DNA of 32,116 nt, taken from assembly GCA_964624765.1 (NCBI GenBank), contig CAZUZO010000021.1:1-32116 (forward strand), in the 5' to 3' direction. The notes under the pieces are model-generated. The model saw nothing but the letters and a program-made list of their open reading frames with translations, was not told where the DNA came from and searched no databases. Both the position numbers and the translations under genes were made by a program. The stretch is from JAGTVB01 sp964624765 (GTDB lineage: Bacteria > Pseudomonadota > Gammaproteobacteria > HK1). This document shows, in pieces, positions 7,279 through 15,731 of this stretch (within the stretch, counting starts at the first letter, position 1; each line of letters starts with the position of its first letter).

Positions 7279-9602
7279 GGTGAACGCTCGCTATACTTGG
7301 CGTGCAACTGCTCTAACAACTGTCTGGCCTGGTGAAGCTCTTCGCGCGTCAGTTTGCCTGCCGCGAGATCGCGATTGCGTTGTGCTTCTTGGTTGCCGCG
7401 ACGGGCCGCCAGGGCGAACCAGGCGTAGGCATGTCGGTCGTCCCGAGGCACGCCGCGACCCATACCGTACATGTAGCCGAGACTGGCTTGTGCCTTTTCG
7501 AACCCCTGTTCCGCTGCGCGCCGATACCACTGCACTGCCAGGCTGTATTGCTGCTCCACTCCCTTGCCCTCGTCATACAGCAACCCTAGGCTGAACTGGG
7601 CCGGGGGGAGGCCCTGTTTGGCGGCTTTCTCATACCAGGCCAAAGCCTGTTGGGGATCCTTTTCCACGCCTTTGCCCTGTTCATACAGGAGGCCGAGGTT
7701 ATATTGGGCGGCCGCCCAGCCCTGAGTGGCGGCCGCGCGGTACCATCGAGCGGCCTGCTCGAAGTCCTGCGGTATTCCCCGACCTTTTTCGTAGAGCAGC
7801 GCTAGCCCTACCTGTGCTGCGGGAAGCCCTTGAGCGGCAGCCTCTGCATACCACTTGGCGGCCTTCTCGGGGTCGGCCTCGATGCCTTTGCCGCGGTCGT
7901 AGAGCACGGCAAGGTTGTGCTGGGCGGCAGCGACGCGTTGGGCCGCTGCTTTTTGATACCAATGGGCAGCCTGGGAGGGGTCCATCACGACTCCTTTGCC
8001 CTGATCATGGAGCAGGCCGAGCTGATACTGGGCTTCAGCATAACCCTGCTCTGCCGACCTCAAGAGCCATGCTGCGGCTTGCGTGTCGTCTTTGGGTACA
8101 CCCTCTCCGGTGGCATACTGTAGCGCTCGGTGGTAGTCCGCTAAGGCGGTCTTTAAGGATGCTTGAGGAGCCGCAGGCCGTTGTTTGGGGATTGCGCCAG
8201 GTGTTTCCGATGGAGGCCCTGCTGTCGGGGTCGTTTCCCCGGCCGGTACCGCTGGCGGTGATCTCGAGGGGGTCTCGACCGGCACCTCGGGTGCGGGCGT
8301 TGTTTCCGGGGTGACAGGTGCGACGACAGACACGGAAGGAGGCCGGGGTTCGGGGGGAGCATCGTCCACCGTGACGGGGACCGCCTTGCTCGGTTCGACG
8401 GCGGGTTGAGCGACCTCGGGTTTGGCCGGCGGTGCTTCTGGCGCTGGGGTTAGTAACGGCTCGTCGGGCGCCCTGGCGGGCGGTGGAGGGGTTTCCGGGC
8501 GGGATTGCGGTGCGGCGGGCTTGGCCGGTGGCGGGCGATGCTCGGGCAGCAAGACGGTGACGAGAGCCACGCCGATCAATATCCCGGCTAGCCCAAGGGC
8601 ACCGAATTCAGCCGTATGCCGTAGCCACCGAGGTACCACGAGGCGCCGCGCCGCCTGCGAGGATGGGGGAGGAAAGCAGCGGCGCCAGCTGGCAATGTCT
8701 TGGGGGCGTTCGCTCGGTGAGAAGCGGAGAGCCGCGTCGATCGCGAGCAGAAAGCGAGGACTATACTGTCCCTTACCGACCTCCATGGCGGGGCTCAGGG
8801 GATCGCGCCGCCTACCGAGCTGAGCCTCACCTCGAGAAATGGCATCGACGGGCGGGCGAGCGGCCACGGCTCGATAAAGCGTGGCTCCTAAGGCGTAGAT
8901 ATCACCCCACGGGCCCTGCCGCCCACCTTGCCCCCCGTATTGCTCGTAGGGAGCATAGCCAGGTGTAAAGAGGCCGGTTAGGTTTTGTGTCTGGGTACCC
9001 AGCGCCATCCTCGCCGAGCCAAAATCGAGCAATACCGGGCTGCCATTGGTGCGCACATAGATATTCGACGGCTTAATGTCGCGATGGATGAAACCCGCCG
9101 CGTGCATGTGTTCCAGACCATCGAGCAGCGGGAACATCAGAGCCAAAAGATCCGTCTCATGGGTGTAGCGATGGGCGCTGAAGAGCGCTTCCAGGTCAGC
9201 ACCTTGCTCGTACTCCATGACCATGTAGGCGGTGTTGTTGGCCTCAAACACCGTGTGGACTCGAACGATGTTGGGGTGTTTAAAGCGGGCCAGGGCGCGG
9301 GCCTCAGCGACGAATCGATCGAGCCCCCAGCGGTACGTTTGGGCTCGGTTAACGGTGATGGGATGGACCGAGTGATCACCCTCACGCAGGGCCAGATCGA
9401 TGGGCAGATATTCTTTGAGGGCCACATGGCGATCCAGGTTGGTATCGTTGGCCAGATAGGTGATGCCGAATCCGCCTTGGCCGAGCACCCGCTCGGTGCG
9501 ATACCACAGCAGTCGATAGCCGTTTGGAAGGGCGTGGCGGTAGGACTTTAGGTTTGGAGAAATCCGCCGTGAATGGGCATAGGACAACGATGAGTCGGAC
9601 AA
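7275..9602 (-). CDS. Membrane Ser/Thr protein kinase with Sel1-like repeats
   Basis: This 775-residue protein is built from four parts. A Hanks-type kinase domain spans about 28-310: glycine loop GQGGFGITY 41-49, Lys63 in VALKEY, catalytic HRDIKPSN 173-180, DFGSA 193-197. One transmembrane helix follows (about 332-352, GALGLAGILIGVALVTVLL). Next comes a long Pro/Ala/Glu-rich linker (355-480). Then seven Sel1-like repeats of 36 residues (about 490-742, units such as NLGLLYEQGKGVEKDP) form a superhelical protein-binding domain, predicted to lie outside the membrane. The start is TTG at 9600-9602, supported by a GGGGGGT ribosome site; no ATG occurs before residue 128. It overlaps the esterase by 4 nt, suggesting a two-gene operon. 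Its ligand and phosphorylation targets are unknown. Confidence 0.93.
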   Translation of the reverse strand: MSDSSLSYAHSRRISPNLKSYRHALPNGYRLLWYRTERVLGQGGFGITYLANDTNLDRHVALKEYLPIDLALREGDHSVHPITVNRAQTYRWGLDRFVAEARALARFKHPNIVRVHTVFEANNTAYMVMEYEQGADLEALFSAHRYTHETDLLALMFPLLDGLEHMHAAGFIHRDIKPSNIYVRTNGSPVLLDFGSARMALGTQTQNLTGLFTPGYAPYEQYGGQGGRQGPWGDIYALGATLYRAVAARPPVDAISRGEAQLGRRRDPLSPAMEVGKGQYSPRFLLAIDAALRFSPSERPQDIASWRRCFPPPSSQAARRLVVPRWLRHTAEFGALGLAGILIGVALVTVLLPEHRPPPAKPAAPQSRPETPPPPARAPDEPLLTPAPEAPPAKPEVAQPAVEPSKAVPVTVDDAPPEPRPPSVSVVAPVTPETTPAPEVPVETPSRSPPAVPAGETTPTAGPPSETPGAIPKQRPAAPQASLKTALADYHRALQYATGEGVPKDDTQAAAWLLRSAEQGYAEAQYQLGLLHDQGKGVVMDPSQAAHWYQKAAAQRVAAAQHNLAVLYDRGKGIEADPEKAAKWYAEAAAQGLPAAQVGLALLYEKGRGIPQDFEQAARWYRAAATQGWAAAQYNLGLLYEQGKGVEKDPQQALAWYEKAAKQGLPPAQFSLGLLYDEGKGVEQQYSLAVQWYRRAAEQGFEKAQASLGYMYGMGRGVPRDDRHAYAWFALAARRGNQEAQRNRDLAAGKLTREELHQARQLLEQLHAKYSERSP

Positions 9603-9644
9603 AATACCCCCCGGGGTGTCGCAAGTGGCGAGCGCTATCGAGAA

Positions 9645-9650
9645 ATTATA
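9645..9650 (-). promoter_or_regulatory. Candidate -10 box for the kinase-esterase operon
   Basis: On the minus strand the sequence reads TATAAT, a consensus -10 hexamer, 43 nt before the TTG start. No convincing -35 hexamer is seen 16-18 nt further upstream, so this is only a candidate. Confidence 0.35.
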
Positions 9651-9742
9651 ACCTTATTAGCAGGGGGATCTGGGGATGGGCTCGCCTGTGCAGATGCTTG
9701 AAGGCCGACCGACCGTCCCGGGTGCGGGTAACGAGGGCTGAG

Positions 9743-9849
9743 AGGTGGTGAAAAACCCGTCACCAGCGGGCCGAGAGCCAGGCGGACAGGCGAGGAGCGA
9801 GCACCGTCCAACGCCGCTATCGGGTTGTGTAGCAGGTTTTTCATAACCT
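9743..9849. repeat. Family B element upstream of the VWA gene
   Basis: This 107-bp copy lies in the opposite orientation to the one at 2237-2375. The ends are AGGTGGTGAAAAACCC and GGTTTTTCATAACCT, with the internal family stretch CCAACGCCGCTATCGGG. It is flanked by CTGAG (9738-9742) and CCGAG (9850-9854), a 5-bp duplication with one mismatch. Its edge is only 11 bp before the VWA start codon. Confidence 0.8.
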
Positions 9850-9860
9850 CCGAGAGAGCG

Positions 9861-10586
9861 ATGGCTTCGATTCGAAAAACAAACCCGTCGGACGTGCCGG
9901 CGCGATCGTCGAACGCGGAGGTCGACGCGTTTCTGCGCAAAGTGGCCTCAACGCCGAGGCGCCGAGCCGACCTTCCTCGAGGGCGGCTGCTATTCGCTTT
10001 GGATGCCACGGCGAGTCGGGAGCCAACTTGGGATCGGGCGTGCCATCTACAGGCCGAGATGTTTCAAGGGGCCGCGGCTCTGGGCGGTCTGGATATCCAG
10101 CTCTGCTCCTACCGGGGATACCAGGAATTCGAGGCGAGCCCTTGGTGCCATCGCTCAGAGGATTTGCTGGCTTACATGGCGAGGGTTCGGTGCGTCGGTG
10201 GCATGACACAGATCGAGCGGGTGCTCGACCACGTGATTGCTGAGACGAAGCGTGCTCGGGTCAATGCCCTTGTGTTTGTCGGCGACTGTATGGAGGAGGA
10301 TATCGATCGGCTTTGTGATCGTGCCGGGAAATTGGGTCTTCTCGGGGTGCCTGCCTTTGTCTTTCACGAGGGCCACGATCGGGTAGCGGCCAGGTCGTTT
10401 CAAGAGATCGCCCGACTGTCCGGGGGCGCCTATTGTCACTTCGACGCGAGCAGTCCGCAGCAGCTGAGGGATCTGCTGCGTGCGGTGGCAGCCTACGCAG
10501 CCGGGGGGCGCCAGGCGCTAGCGGATCTGGGTAAGCGAGAAGGTGGTGTGGCGCACCAGCTCGAACACCAGCTTAAGGGAGGTTAG
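9861..10586 (+). CDS. VWA-domain protein
   Basis: This is a 241-residue von Willebrand factor A-type protein, probably cytosolic. A metal-site motif DATAS (residues 48-52, a DxTxS variant of the MIDAS DxSxS) follows the first hydrophobic strand LLFAL. Further strands (LDIQLCSY, ALVFVGDCMEE, VPAFVFHEG) give the Rossmann-like fold, and SGGAYCHFD lies near the C-terminus. The ATG at 9861 is chosen because the upstream in-frame ATG (9825) lies inside the family B repeat. The next gene starts 5 bp downstream and its ribosome site lies in this gene's last codons, so the two are tightly coupled. VWA proteins often act with a chaperone or ATPase partner; here the neighbour is a J-domain protein. The role is unknown. 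Confidence 0.82.
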   Translation: MASIRKTNPSDVPARSSNAEVDAFLRKVASTPRRRADLPRGRLLFALDATASREPTWDRACHLQAEMFQGAAALGGLDIQLCSYRGYQEFEASPWCHRSEDLLAYMARVRCVGGMTQIERVLDHVIAETKRARVNALVFVGDCMEEDIDRLCDRAGKLGLLGVPAFVFHEGHDRVAARSFQEIARLSGGAYCHFDASSPQQLRDLLRAVAAYAAGGRQALADLGKREGGVAHQLEHQLKGG

Positions 10587-10591
10587 CCGCT

Positions 10592-11323
10592 ATGGGGCCA
10601 AATCTGGTTTTTGGCCTGCTGCTATTGCTTGGCATCATGATGTTCATCAGCTGGCTGAAACGTGTCCCGCCTGCGGCTCGATCCCAGCTGGTCAGAATGG
10701 TATGGGTCGCTGTGGGAATTGGGGTGGTACTGCTGCTGGTTCTACGCGGCAATTGGTTAGTCGCCGCGCTGGGGGCAGCGATTCCCTTGGTGCAACGGTT
10801 GCTCACGGTGACCCATGCCTATGGGGCCATGAAATCGATTTTTGGTTCGCGGGCCGGACCTAGTCAAGGCAAACACTCGGAGATCGAGACCCGGTTTTTG
10901 CGCATGGTGCTTGACCATGGCAGCGGTGACATGAGCGGTGAGATATTGGAGGGACGCGGCAAAGGCCACCCGCTTGGTGCCTTGACACTGGAGCAGTTGT
11001 TGGAGCTGCTCGATGACTACAGAAAGTTAGACCCACCGTCCGCAAACCTGCTTGAGGCGTATCTCGATCGCGTTCATGGCGAGGATTGGCGCGAGACACA
11101 TGGAGCCAAGGAAGCGCCTGGGAGAGATTTTGCCGGCCAGACGCAGATGAGTCGGGAGGAAGCCTACGCTGTGCTCGGCCTGGATCCAGGAGCCAGCCGT
11201 GCACAGGTGATCGAGGCGCATCGACGCCTAATGCTGAGAGTTCACCCCGACCGCGGCGGTTCCAATTTTCTTGCGGCAAAGATCAATCAGGCGAAGGATA
11301 TGTTGTTGGGGTCGGCGGCTTAA
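10592..11323 (+). CDS. Membrane-anchored J-domain co-chaperone (DjlA/Tim14-like architecture)
   Basis: The gene encodes 243 residues. Two N-terminal transmembrane helices (about 5-22 and 34-52) are followed by a possible third hydrophobic segment (56-70). A cytosolic linker follows, with EIETRFLRMVLDHGSG near 97-112. A short C-terminal J-domain spans about 187-243 with the diagnostic HPD at 218-220 (RVHPDRGGS). The J-domain lies at the extreme C-terminus and ends in KINQAKDMLL, as in Tim14/Pam18-type proteins. It should recruit and stimulate an Hsp70 at the membrane. The start has an excellent AGGGAGGT site 8 nt upstream, located inside the end of the VWA gene. A family B repeat begins immediately after its stop. 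Confidence 0.9.
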   Translation: MGPNLVFGLLLLLGIMMFISWLKRVPPAARSQLVRMVWVAVGIGVVLLLVLRGNWLVAALGAAIPLVQRLLTVTHAYGAMKSIFGSRAGPSQGKHSEIETRFLRMVLDHGSGDMSGEILEGRGKGHPLGALTLEQLLELLDDYRKLDPPSANLLEAYLDRVHGEDWRETHGAKEAPGRDFAGQTQMSREEAYAVLGLDPGASRAQVIEAHRRLMLRVHPDRGGSNFLAAKINQAKDMLLGSAA

Positions 11324-11325
11324 GC

Positions 11326-11462
11326 GCCTGGGAAAGCCTGGTACGTCACCCGATGACCGCGTTGGGCGGCGCTGGTTCCATGCCGATCTATCGGATAGGC
11401 CTCTCGGCTTTGCGCCGTCTGCCTGACTCTCCGGCCGTTCGCAACGGTTTTTTGACAATCCT
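11326..11462. repeat. Family B element (diverged) after the J-domain gene
   Basis: The left part (GGAAAGCCTGGTAC, CACCCGATGACCGCGTTGGG) and right part (GCGCCGTCTGCCTGACTCTC, CAACGGTTTTTTGACAATCCT) align with the copy at 2237-2375. The left end is degraded. It begins within a few bases of the J-domain stop and is followed 55 bp later by a family C element. Together they fill this 448-bp gene-free stretch. Confidence 0.65.
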
Positions 11463-11516
11463 TCAGGGAACAGCGTGGCGGCGCTAACGGTGAAGGTAAA
11501 ACTGCGCAACCCCTGC

Positions 11517-11733
11517 GAAGCTGTTTAAAGGACTGCTGCACTTGCCCGAGCTGCGTTACGCGGCGGCTCAGAATCCTCATGTACTCGTTTGTACAATGCG
11601 GTTGTGACTCGCCCCATCCTTGGGGCTTGCCCCTTCGGGGCCAGCTTCCAGCTGTTCATAATCGTTCCAGACGATTTTGTCGCCGCCGTGCGCCTTGCTC
11701 AGGCGGCGATCGCGACATTTTTAAAACAGCTTC
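11517..11733. repeat. Complete family C element
   Basis: This 217-bp element has perfect 10-bp inverted ends, GAAGCTGTTT and AAACAGCTTC. The inside contains CATCCTTGGGGC followed by GCCCCTTCGGGGC, self-complementary C/G-rich units that can form small hairpins. It matches 22930-23369 after the A insert there is removed, and the fragment at 403-447. It has no coding capacity. It ends 39 bp before the 3' end of the YdcH gene. Confidence 0.8.
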
Positions 11734-11771
11734 TTAGCACCGCCGTCGGGGTTGCGCAGCAGCGTGCTGAC

Positions 11772-12023
11772 TTACAGTTCTGCCTGAGTACCAGGCGACG
11801 ATTCGCGCTCCTTGCGATATTGCTCGATCATGCGCGCCATCTTGTCCTTGGCTAGCAGCTTTTGTTTCTTCATCGTACCGAGGGCGAAGTCGTCCACCGG
11901 TAGGATCCCGAGCTCTGCGTTTCGCACTTTTTCTTTAAGGTCGTGGTGTTCTTTGTACAAATCGCGAAACTGCTCGCTGTTCGCGAGCAAGGCCTGAACT
12001 ATCGGCTGATCGTATTCGAACAT
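11772..12023 (-). CDS. YdcH/DUF465 family small protein
   Basis: This 83-residue, highly charged helical protein matches the DUF465 (YdcH) pattern: FRDLYKEHHDLKEKVRNAE near residues 19-37, then LKKxKLxxKDxM-type text (MKKQKLLAKDKMARMI, about 50-65). The family is thought to form a short antiparallel helical hairpin; its function is not established. The ATG at 12021-12023 has a GAGGT ribosome site 6 nt upstream. The gene is isolated between a family C element downstream and an A/B composite upstream. Confidence 0.85.
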   Translation of the reverse strand: MFEYDQPIVQALLANSEQFRDLYKEHHDLKEKVRNAELGILPVDDFALGTMKKQKLLAKDKMARMIEQYRKERESSPGTQAEL

Positions 12024-12100
12024 GGCTACCTCACTACCCTAACTCGTCCTGGGCCGCTTTCCGAATATAATTCCAAAGGTTGCTTGCCCGGTTGGGCATT

Positions 12101-12449
12101 GCCGGTGGCAGTCATCGTTTACGTACCTTATTTAGCGTTACTCTTGCCTTGACATTGCAGCCACCCTTGGTGGCAAGGGACGCTGCGCAGATATCAATGT
12201 AGAGTTGAGGCCGGCATCCCTGTCGGACTCAGAGGTTGCGAACAAACCTATTGCGCCTCCCGATAGCCGCGTCGGGCGGTGCTCGTCCCTCGCCCCGACC
12301 TGTCTCGTCGCTGCGGGCTATTTGCATCGCTCGCGGCTACTCGGTACAGTTTTTTACAAGCTCCCCTTGACCCAAGGGCCCGGCTACCTACAGATTTGGA
12401 CTGCCGCTAAGCTCCGCAGAGTCAATCTGACGAAACGATAACTACGGCC
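12101..12449. repeat. Family A element (diverged) interrupted by a family B element
   Basis: The outer ends GGCAGTCATCGTTT and CTGACGAAACGATAACTACGG are degenerate family A termini. Between them lie CAAGGGACGCTGCGCAG and GGCATCCCTGTCGG, which match the interior of the A copies at 20169-20380 and 23145-23351. The B element at 12233-12362 splits it. This is a second, independent B-in-A nesting. Confidence 0.65.
12233..12362. repeat. Family B element nested in family A
   Basis: The left end AGGTTGCGAACAAACC and right end GTTTTTTACAAGCT are inverted ends. Interior CCCGATAGCCGCGTCGGGCG and TGCTCGTCCCTCGCC match other B copies. It is preceded by CTCAG, but the right flank is CCCCT, so any target duplication has decayed. 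Confidence 0.7.
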
Positions 12450-12590
12450 GGAATGGCCTCTAAACCCTATCGCAAAAGCCTCTCAGCGACAACTCTCTGG
12501 AGAGGCGTTCGGTCGTAGTCATCGGCTGATCACTGGGTTATCGGCTGTGAACGGCTCGCGCACGAGAACCGACTCTAGTCTTCCAGTAGC

Positions 12591-12704
12591 GGCGTGGGTC
12601 ATCGTTTCGCCGGTTTTATTACCCTTGCCCCGGGGTCAGGGGAGGCGGCGTGGGCGGCAATGATGCGCTCCGAAAGCCGTCCTGACGAAACGATGACCAT
12701 GGCC
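12591..12704. repeat. Short family A element
   Basis: This 114-bp copy has near-perfect ends: GTGGGTCATCGTTTCG and CGAAACGATGACCATGGCC. It lacks most of the interior found in the ~210-bp copies, so it is an internally deleted derivative. No gene is seen in 12450-13011 apart from this element. Confidence 0.8.
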
Positions 12705-13011
12705 TACGCACGATTAGTGAGCGATCGGCTAGCGTGCTGCGGTCAGCGAGTATATTCTCTCTGGGGGAGACAGTTTCAGGCATAGGGTAAGGCGAATTCG
12801 TTCATGGGGTCGCTGCTGGAATGCTGTTTGGTGAGTCAAGCGTGATATCTGTAGCCGCATCACTTCGCTGTCACGCTGAGTGCTCTCAAGGCAATAGCTT
12901 TGATCTCGATCGCTTAACACCGCTGAACAACCGGCCGGTGAGTCCAATGCCGAGCGGGCGTTGGCGGATACCTCATCCCCCAAATGGTTAAGTGTGTAGG
13001 GAGAAATCGCG

Positions 13012-13743
13012 ATGGTCAACGAAACAAAACAAACGGAAACGAAGAAGAGCCCAAGGAAATCGCCCTCGAAGGTGGCGGCGAGCAGCAAATCAACGGCGAA
13101 AACGGCACCTGCGTCCAAGGTGACAGAGAAGCCGACGGTTGAGTCGGGTCGCAAGCAGCCCGTCACGCCGTTGGAAAGATGGCGCATGATCGCCGAGGCC
13201 GCCTACTACCGTGCCGAAAAGCGGGGCTTTTTCGGTGGCAATCCGATGGAGGATTGGGCGGCAGCGGAGCGCGAGATCGACACCAAGTACGCGGTCGATC
13301 TCAGTAAGGTCATGACCGTGTTTGATCCCTCAGAGATGATGGAGGAGCTGAGTAAAGCTTTGAGTCACGTCGAGCTTCCGGGGGTGGATGTTCGCTCAGT
13401 GCTGGAAGCTCAGCGCAAGAATGTGGAGGCTTTGACCTTGGCGAATCAGCGTGCCTTTGAAGCGGGGCGAGCGATGTTAGACCGGCAAATGGAAATGCTG
13501 AAACAGGCATTGACTGAAGCGTCTGGAGCACTGACGGATCTGTCGGCAAGCAAGTCCCCCGCCAAGGCCGCGGCGAAGCAAGGGGAGCTTTTCAAACAGC
13601 TTATGGAACGGGCGTTGTCAACTCTCCGAGAGATGACAGATCTGGTCACCAACGCGAATGCGGATGCGCTCAAAGTAATCCGCGACCGGGTGGAAGAAAG
13701 CATCAAGGAGATCCGCCAGGCGTCCAAGCGAACCTCGTCGTGA
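13012..13743 (+). CDS. DUF2934 / phasin-like fusion protein
   Basis: The protein has 243 residues. Residues 1-50 are a disordered Lys/Ser/Ala-rich tail (repeated SPRKSPSK-like text). Residues 52-92 match DUF2934 (RMIAEAAYYRAEKRGF, GGNPMEDWAAAEREI). Residues 95-240 are a long amphipathic helical region like phasin_2 proteins, with NVEALTLANQRAFEAGRAM and many Ala/Gln/Glu heptads. Phasins coat PHA granules. The basic tail could contact nucleic acid or the acidic surface of another protein, as proposed for PhaF-like phasins; that is inference. The start has AGGGAGA about 8 nt upstream. The acetyl-CoA acetyltransferase gene lies convergently 170 bp downstream. Confidence 0.82.
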   Translation: MVNETKQTETKKSPRKSPSKVAASSKSTAKTAPASKVTEKPTVESGRKQPVTPLERWRMIAEAAYYRAEKRGFFGGNPMEDWAAAEREIDTKYAVDLSKVMTVFDPSEMMEELSKALSHVELPGVDVRSVLEAQRKNVEALTLANQRAFEAGRAMLDRQMEMLKQALTEASGALTDLSASKSPAKAAAKQGELFKQLMERALSTLREMTDLVTNANADALKVIRDRVEESIKEIRQASKRTSS

Positions 13744-13912
13744 CGGCAACGGAAGCTCCTCCTGAAACGACTTGAGACGGAGGATGCAGGATCGTCCACG
13801 AGCGCTTAGTGCCACCATCTACGCTGGTTGATATCTCGATGACTCGCGCAGGAGCCCGGGACGGCGCCCCACAACGCCGCCCCGGTCGGTCAGTGCAGGA
13901 GCATTTGTACGG

Positions 13913-15106
13913 CTAGCTCAAACGCTCTATCGCGAACGCCGTAGCTTCCCCGCCGGCCGCGCAAAGCGCAGCGATGCCACGTTTCGCTTCGTACTTTTCT
14001 AAGATATGAAGCAGGGTGACGATAATGCGGGTTCCCGAGCAGCCCACAGGATGGCCGAGAGCGCAGGCCCCACCGTGAATGTTGATCCGGTCGTCGGGTA
14101 TCGCGATATCGCGCATCGCCACCATGGTGACGGTCGCAAAGGCTTCGTTGATCTCCCAGAAGTCAACGTCCCTCGCTTTCCAATGGAGTTGATCGAGTAG
14201 GTGCCGGATCGCATACACAGGGGCTGTGGTGAACAGCTCGGGGACCTGGGAGAAGGTCGAGTGCCCCATCACCTGGGCCAATGGTGTCACCCCGCGCTTC
14301 TCTGCTTCCGAGAGTTTCATCATGACCAAGGCAGCGGCGCCGTCTGAAATCGAGCTTGCATTGGCGGCCGTGATGGTGCCGTCTTTCTTGAACGCCGGTC
14401 GCAGCGTAGGAATCTTGGTGGGATCGGCTGTTAGGGGCTGCTCGTCCTTATCGACCACCAGTTCCTTTCGGCCCTGCTTCACCATCATCGGCACGATCTC
14501 CTTGCGAAAGGTGCCGTCCTCCACCGCTTTCTTGGCTCGCGCCAATGAGCGAATCGCAAATTCGTCTTGCATCTCACGGGTGAATTGATAGGTAAGCGCC
14601 GTGTCCTCAGCGAACTCGCCCATCAGTTTGCCGCCGTGATGGGGATCTTCTAAGGCATCGTAGAACATGTGATCCTTCAGGTCGCCGTGACCGAGACGGT
14701 ATCCCTGGCGACCTTTCAGCAATAAATAAGGGGCGTTGGTCATGCTCTCCATGCCGCCAGCCACCATGACCTGACTGCCGCCCGTCTGCAGGATGCAATC
14801 AGCAAGCATGGCTGCCTTCATGCCCGAACTGCACATCTTGTTGATGGTCGTGCATCCAGCGGCGGCAGGGATGCCGGCGCCGAGCGCCGCTTGGCGGGCA
14901 GGCGCGCCTTGTTGGCCTGCGGGCAGCACGGTGCCCATGATGACCTCGCCGACATCGTGTGGAGCGATGCCGCTTCGCTCTACAGCGGCCTTTATGGCGT
15001 CCATGCCCAGCTGCGGCGCGGTGACACTGCTTAACACACCGTTCATTCCACCCATCGGGGTGCGTGCGGCACCCACGATGACAGTCGGATCAGAAACATT
15101 ACCCAT
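13913..15106 (-). CDS. Acetyl-CoA C-acetyltransferase (thiolase, PhaA/AtoB type)
   Basis: This 397-residue thiolase condenses two acetyl-CoA to acetoacetyl-CoA, the first step of PHB synthesis, or works in reverse in fatty acid breakdown. The acyl-accepting Cys92 lies in NKMCSSGMKA, His352 in GGACALGHPVGCSGTR, and the second catalytic Cys382 in LCAAGGEA. The usual C-x-GGG motif is changed to CAAGGE, where an Ala replaces the first Gly of the oxyanion loop. Full family length. The ATG at 15104-15106 follows a strong GGGGGAAG site. Context with a phasin-like gene, SDR dehydrogenase, crotonase and MaoC hydratase favours a PHA or beta-oxidation role. Confidence 0.94.
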   Translation of the reverse strand: MGNVSDPTVIVGAARTPMGGMNGVLSSVTAPQLGMDAIKAAVERSGIAPHDVGEVIMGTVLPAGQQGAPARQAALGAGIPAAAGCTTINKMCSSGMKAAMLADCILQTGGSQVMVAGGMESMTNAPYLLLKGRQGYRLGHGDLKDHMFYDALEDPHHGGKLMGEFAEDTALTYQFTREMQDEFAIRSLARAKKAVEDGTFRKEIVPMMVKQGRKELVVDKDEQPLTADPTKIPTLRPAFKKDGTITAANASSISDGAAALVMMKLSEAEKRGVTPLAQVMGHSTFSQVPELFTTAPVYAIRHLLDQLHWKARDVDFWEINEAFATVTMVAMRDIAIPDDRINIHGGACALGHPVGCSGTRIIVTLLHILEKYEAKRGIAALCAAGGEATAFAIERLS

Positions 15107-15433
15107 GCAAATCTTCCCCCTTCAGTTGCTGCGGCTGTGGTCTGAGGAATCGATGCGAGCCGCATTGTGGACAAACCCGTAGTCTCCCCTCGGCACACAT
15201 CGCAAACGATGCGCCGGTGGGGGCACACTTATAGGACCTGAGCGCCGGTGAGGATTGCAGTACCGCCGTAAGCGAGATGGAGCACGCACCCCTTTGTGGC
15301 AGTGATGGCAAGCGTCGCGAGACACTCGAAATCCAACTTAAGCAAACGACCCCCGATTTCTACCATGAGGAGGTTTTTTCCCCGACGCCCTAGCACGGCA
15401 CCGGCGCAGTGCCGGCACTACCTTCCTCGATAA

Positions 15434-15544
15434 TGACATCGTACCGTCGCGGCGCCGGCAGATTTGCTGGCCGACGTTAATCGGTCTTGCCCCCAGATGT
15501 GTCATCATAACGTAGAAATACCCCCGAAATGATGACCATGGCTC
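15434..15544. repeat. Degenerate family A relic
   Basis: The right end CGAAATGATGACCATGGCTC is a clear family A terminus with one change in the core. The left end, ATGACATCGTACC near 15436, is only a weak match. It lies in the 625-bp gene-free gap before the NRDE gene. Confidence 0.45.
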
Positions 15545-15639
15545 AATTTTTCTGCGGGTCGCTATTGTGTACGTTACCTTATGTTGACGTTCACGTAAAC
15601 GTAAGCGGAAGCCCCAACGGTTAGCGAGCGATCCCTTCA

Positions 15640-15712
15640 AACAGATAGGCGAAGAGCGAGTACCACCCAACGCCGCTATCGGGTCGTGTAGCAGATTTCT
15701 TCACAAGCTCTC
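15640..15712. repeat. Partial family B element upstream of the NRDE gene
   Basis: The sequence ATAGGCGAAGAGCGAGTACC, then CCCAACGCCGCTATCGGGTC and GTAGCAGATTTCTTCACAAGCT, matches the copies at 9743-9849 and 16605-16749 in the same orientation. The distal end is lost. It is followed by CTCAG and the NRDE start codon lies 19 bp further on. Confidence 0.65.
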
Positions 15713-15731
15713 AGCGTTAACGGTATCCTAA

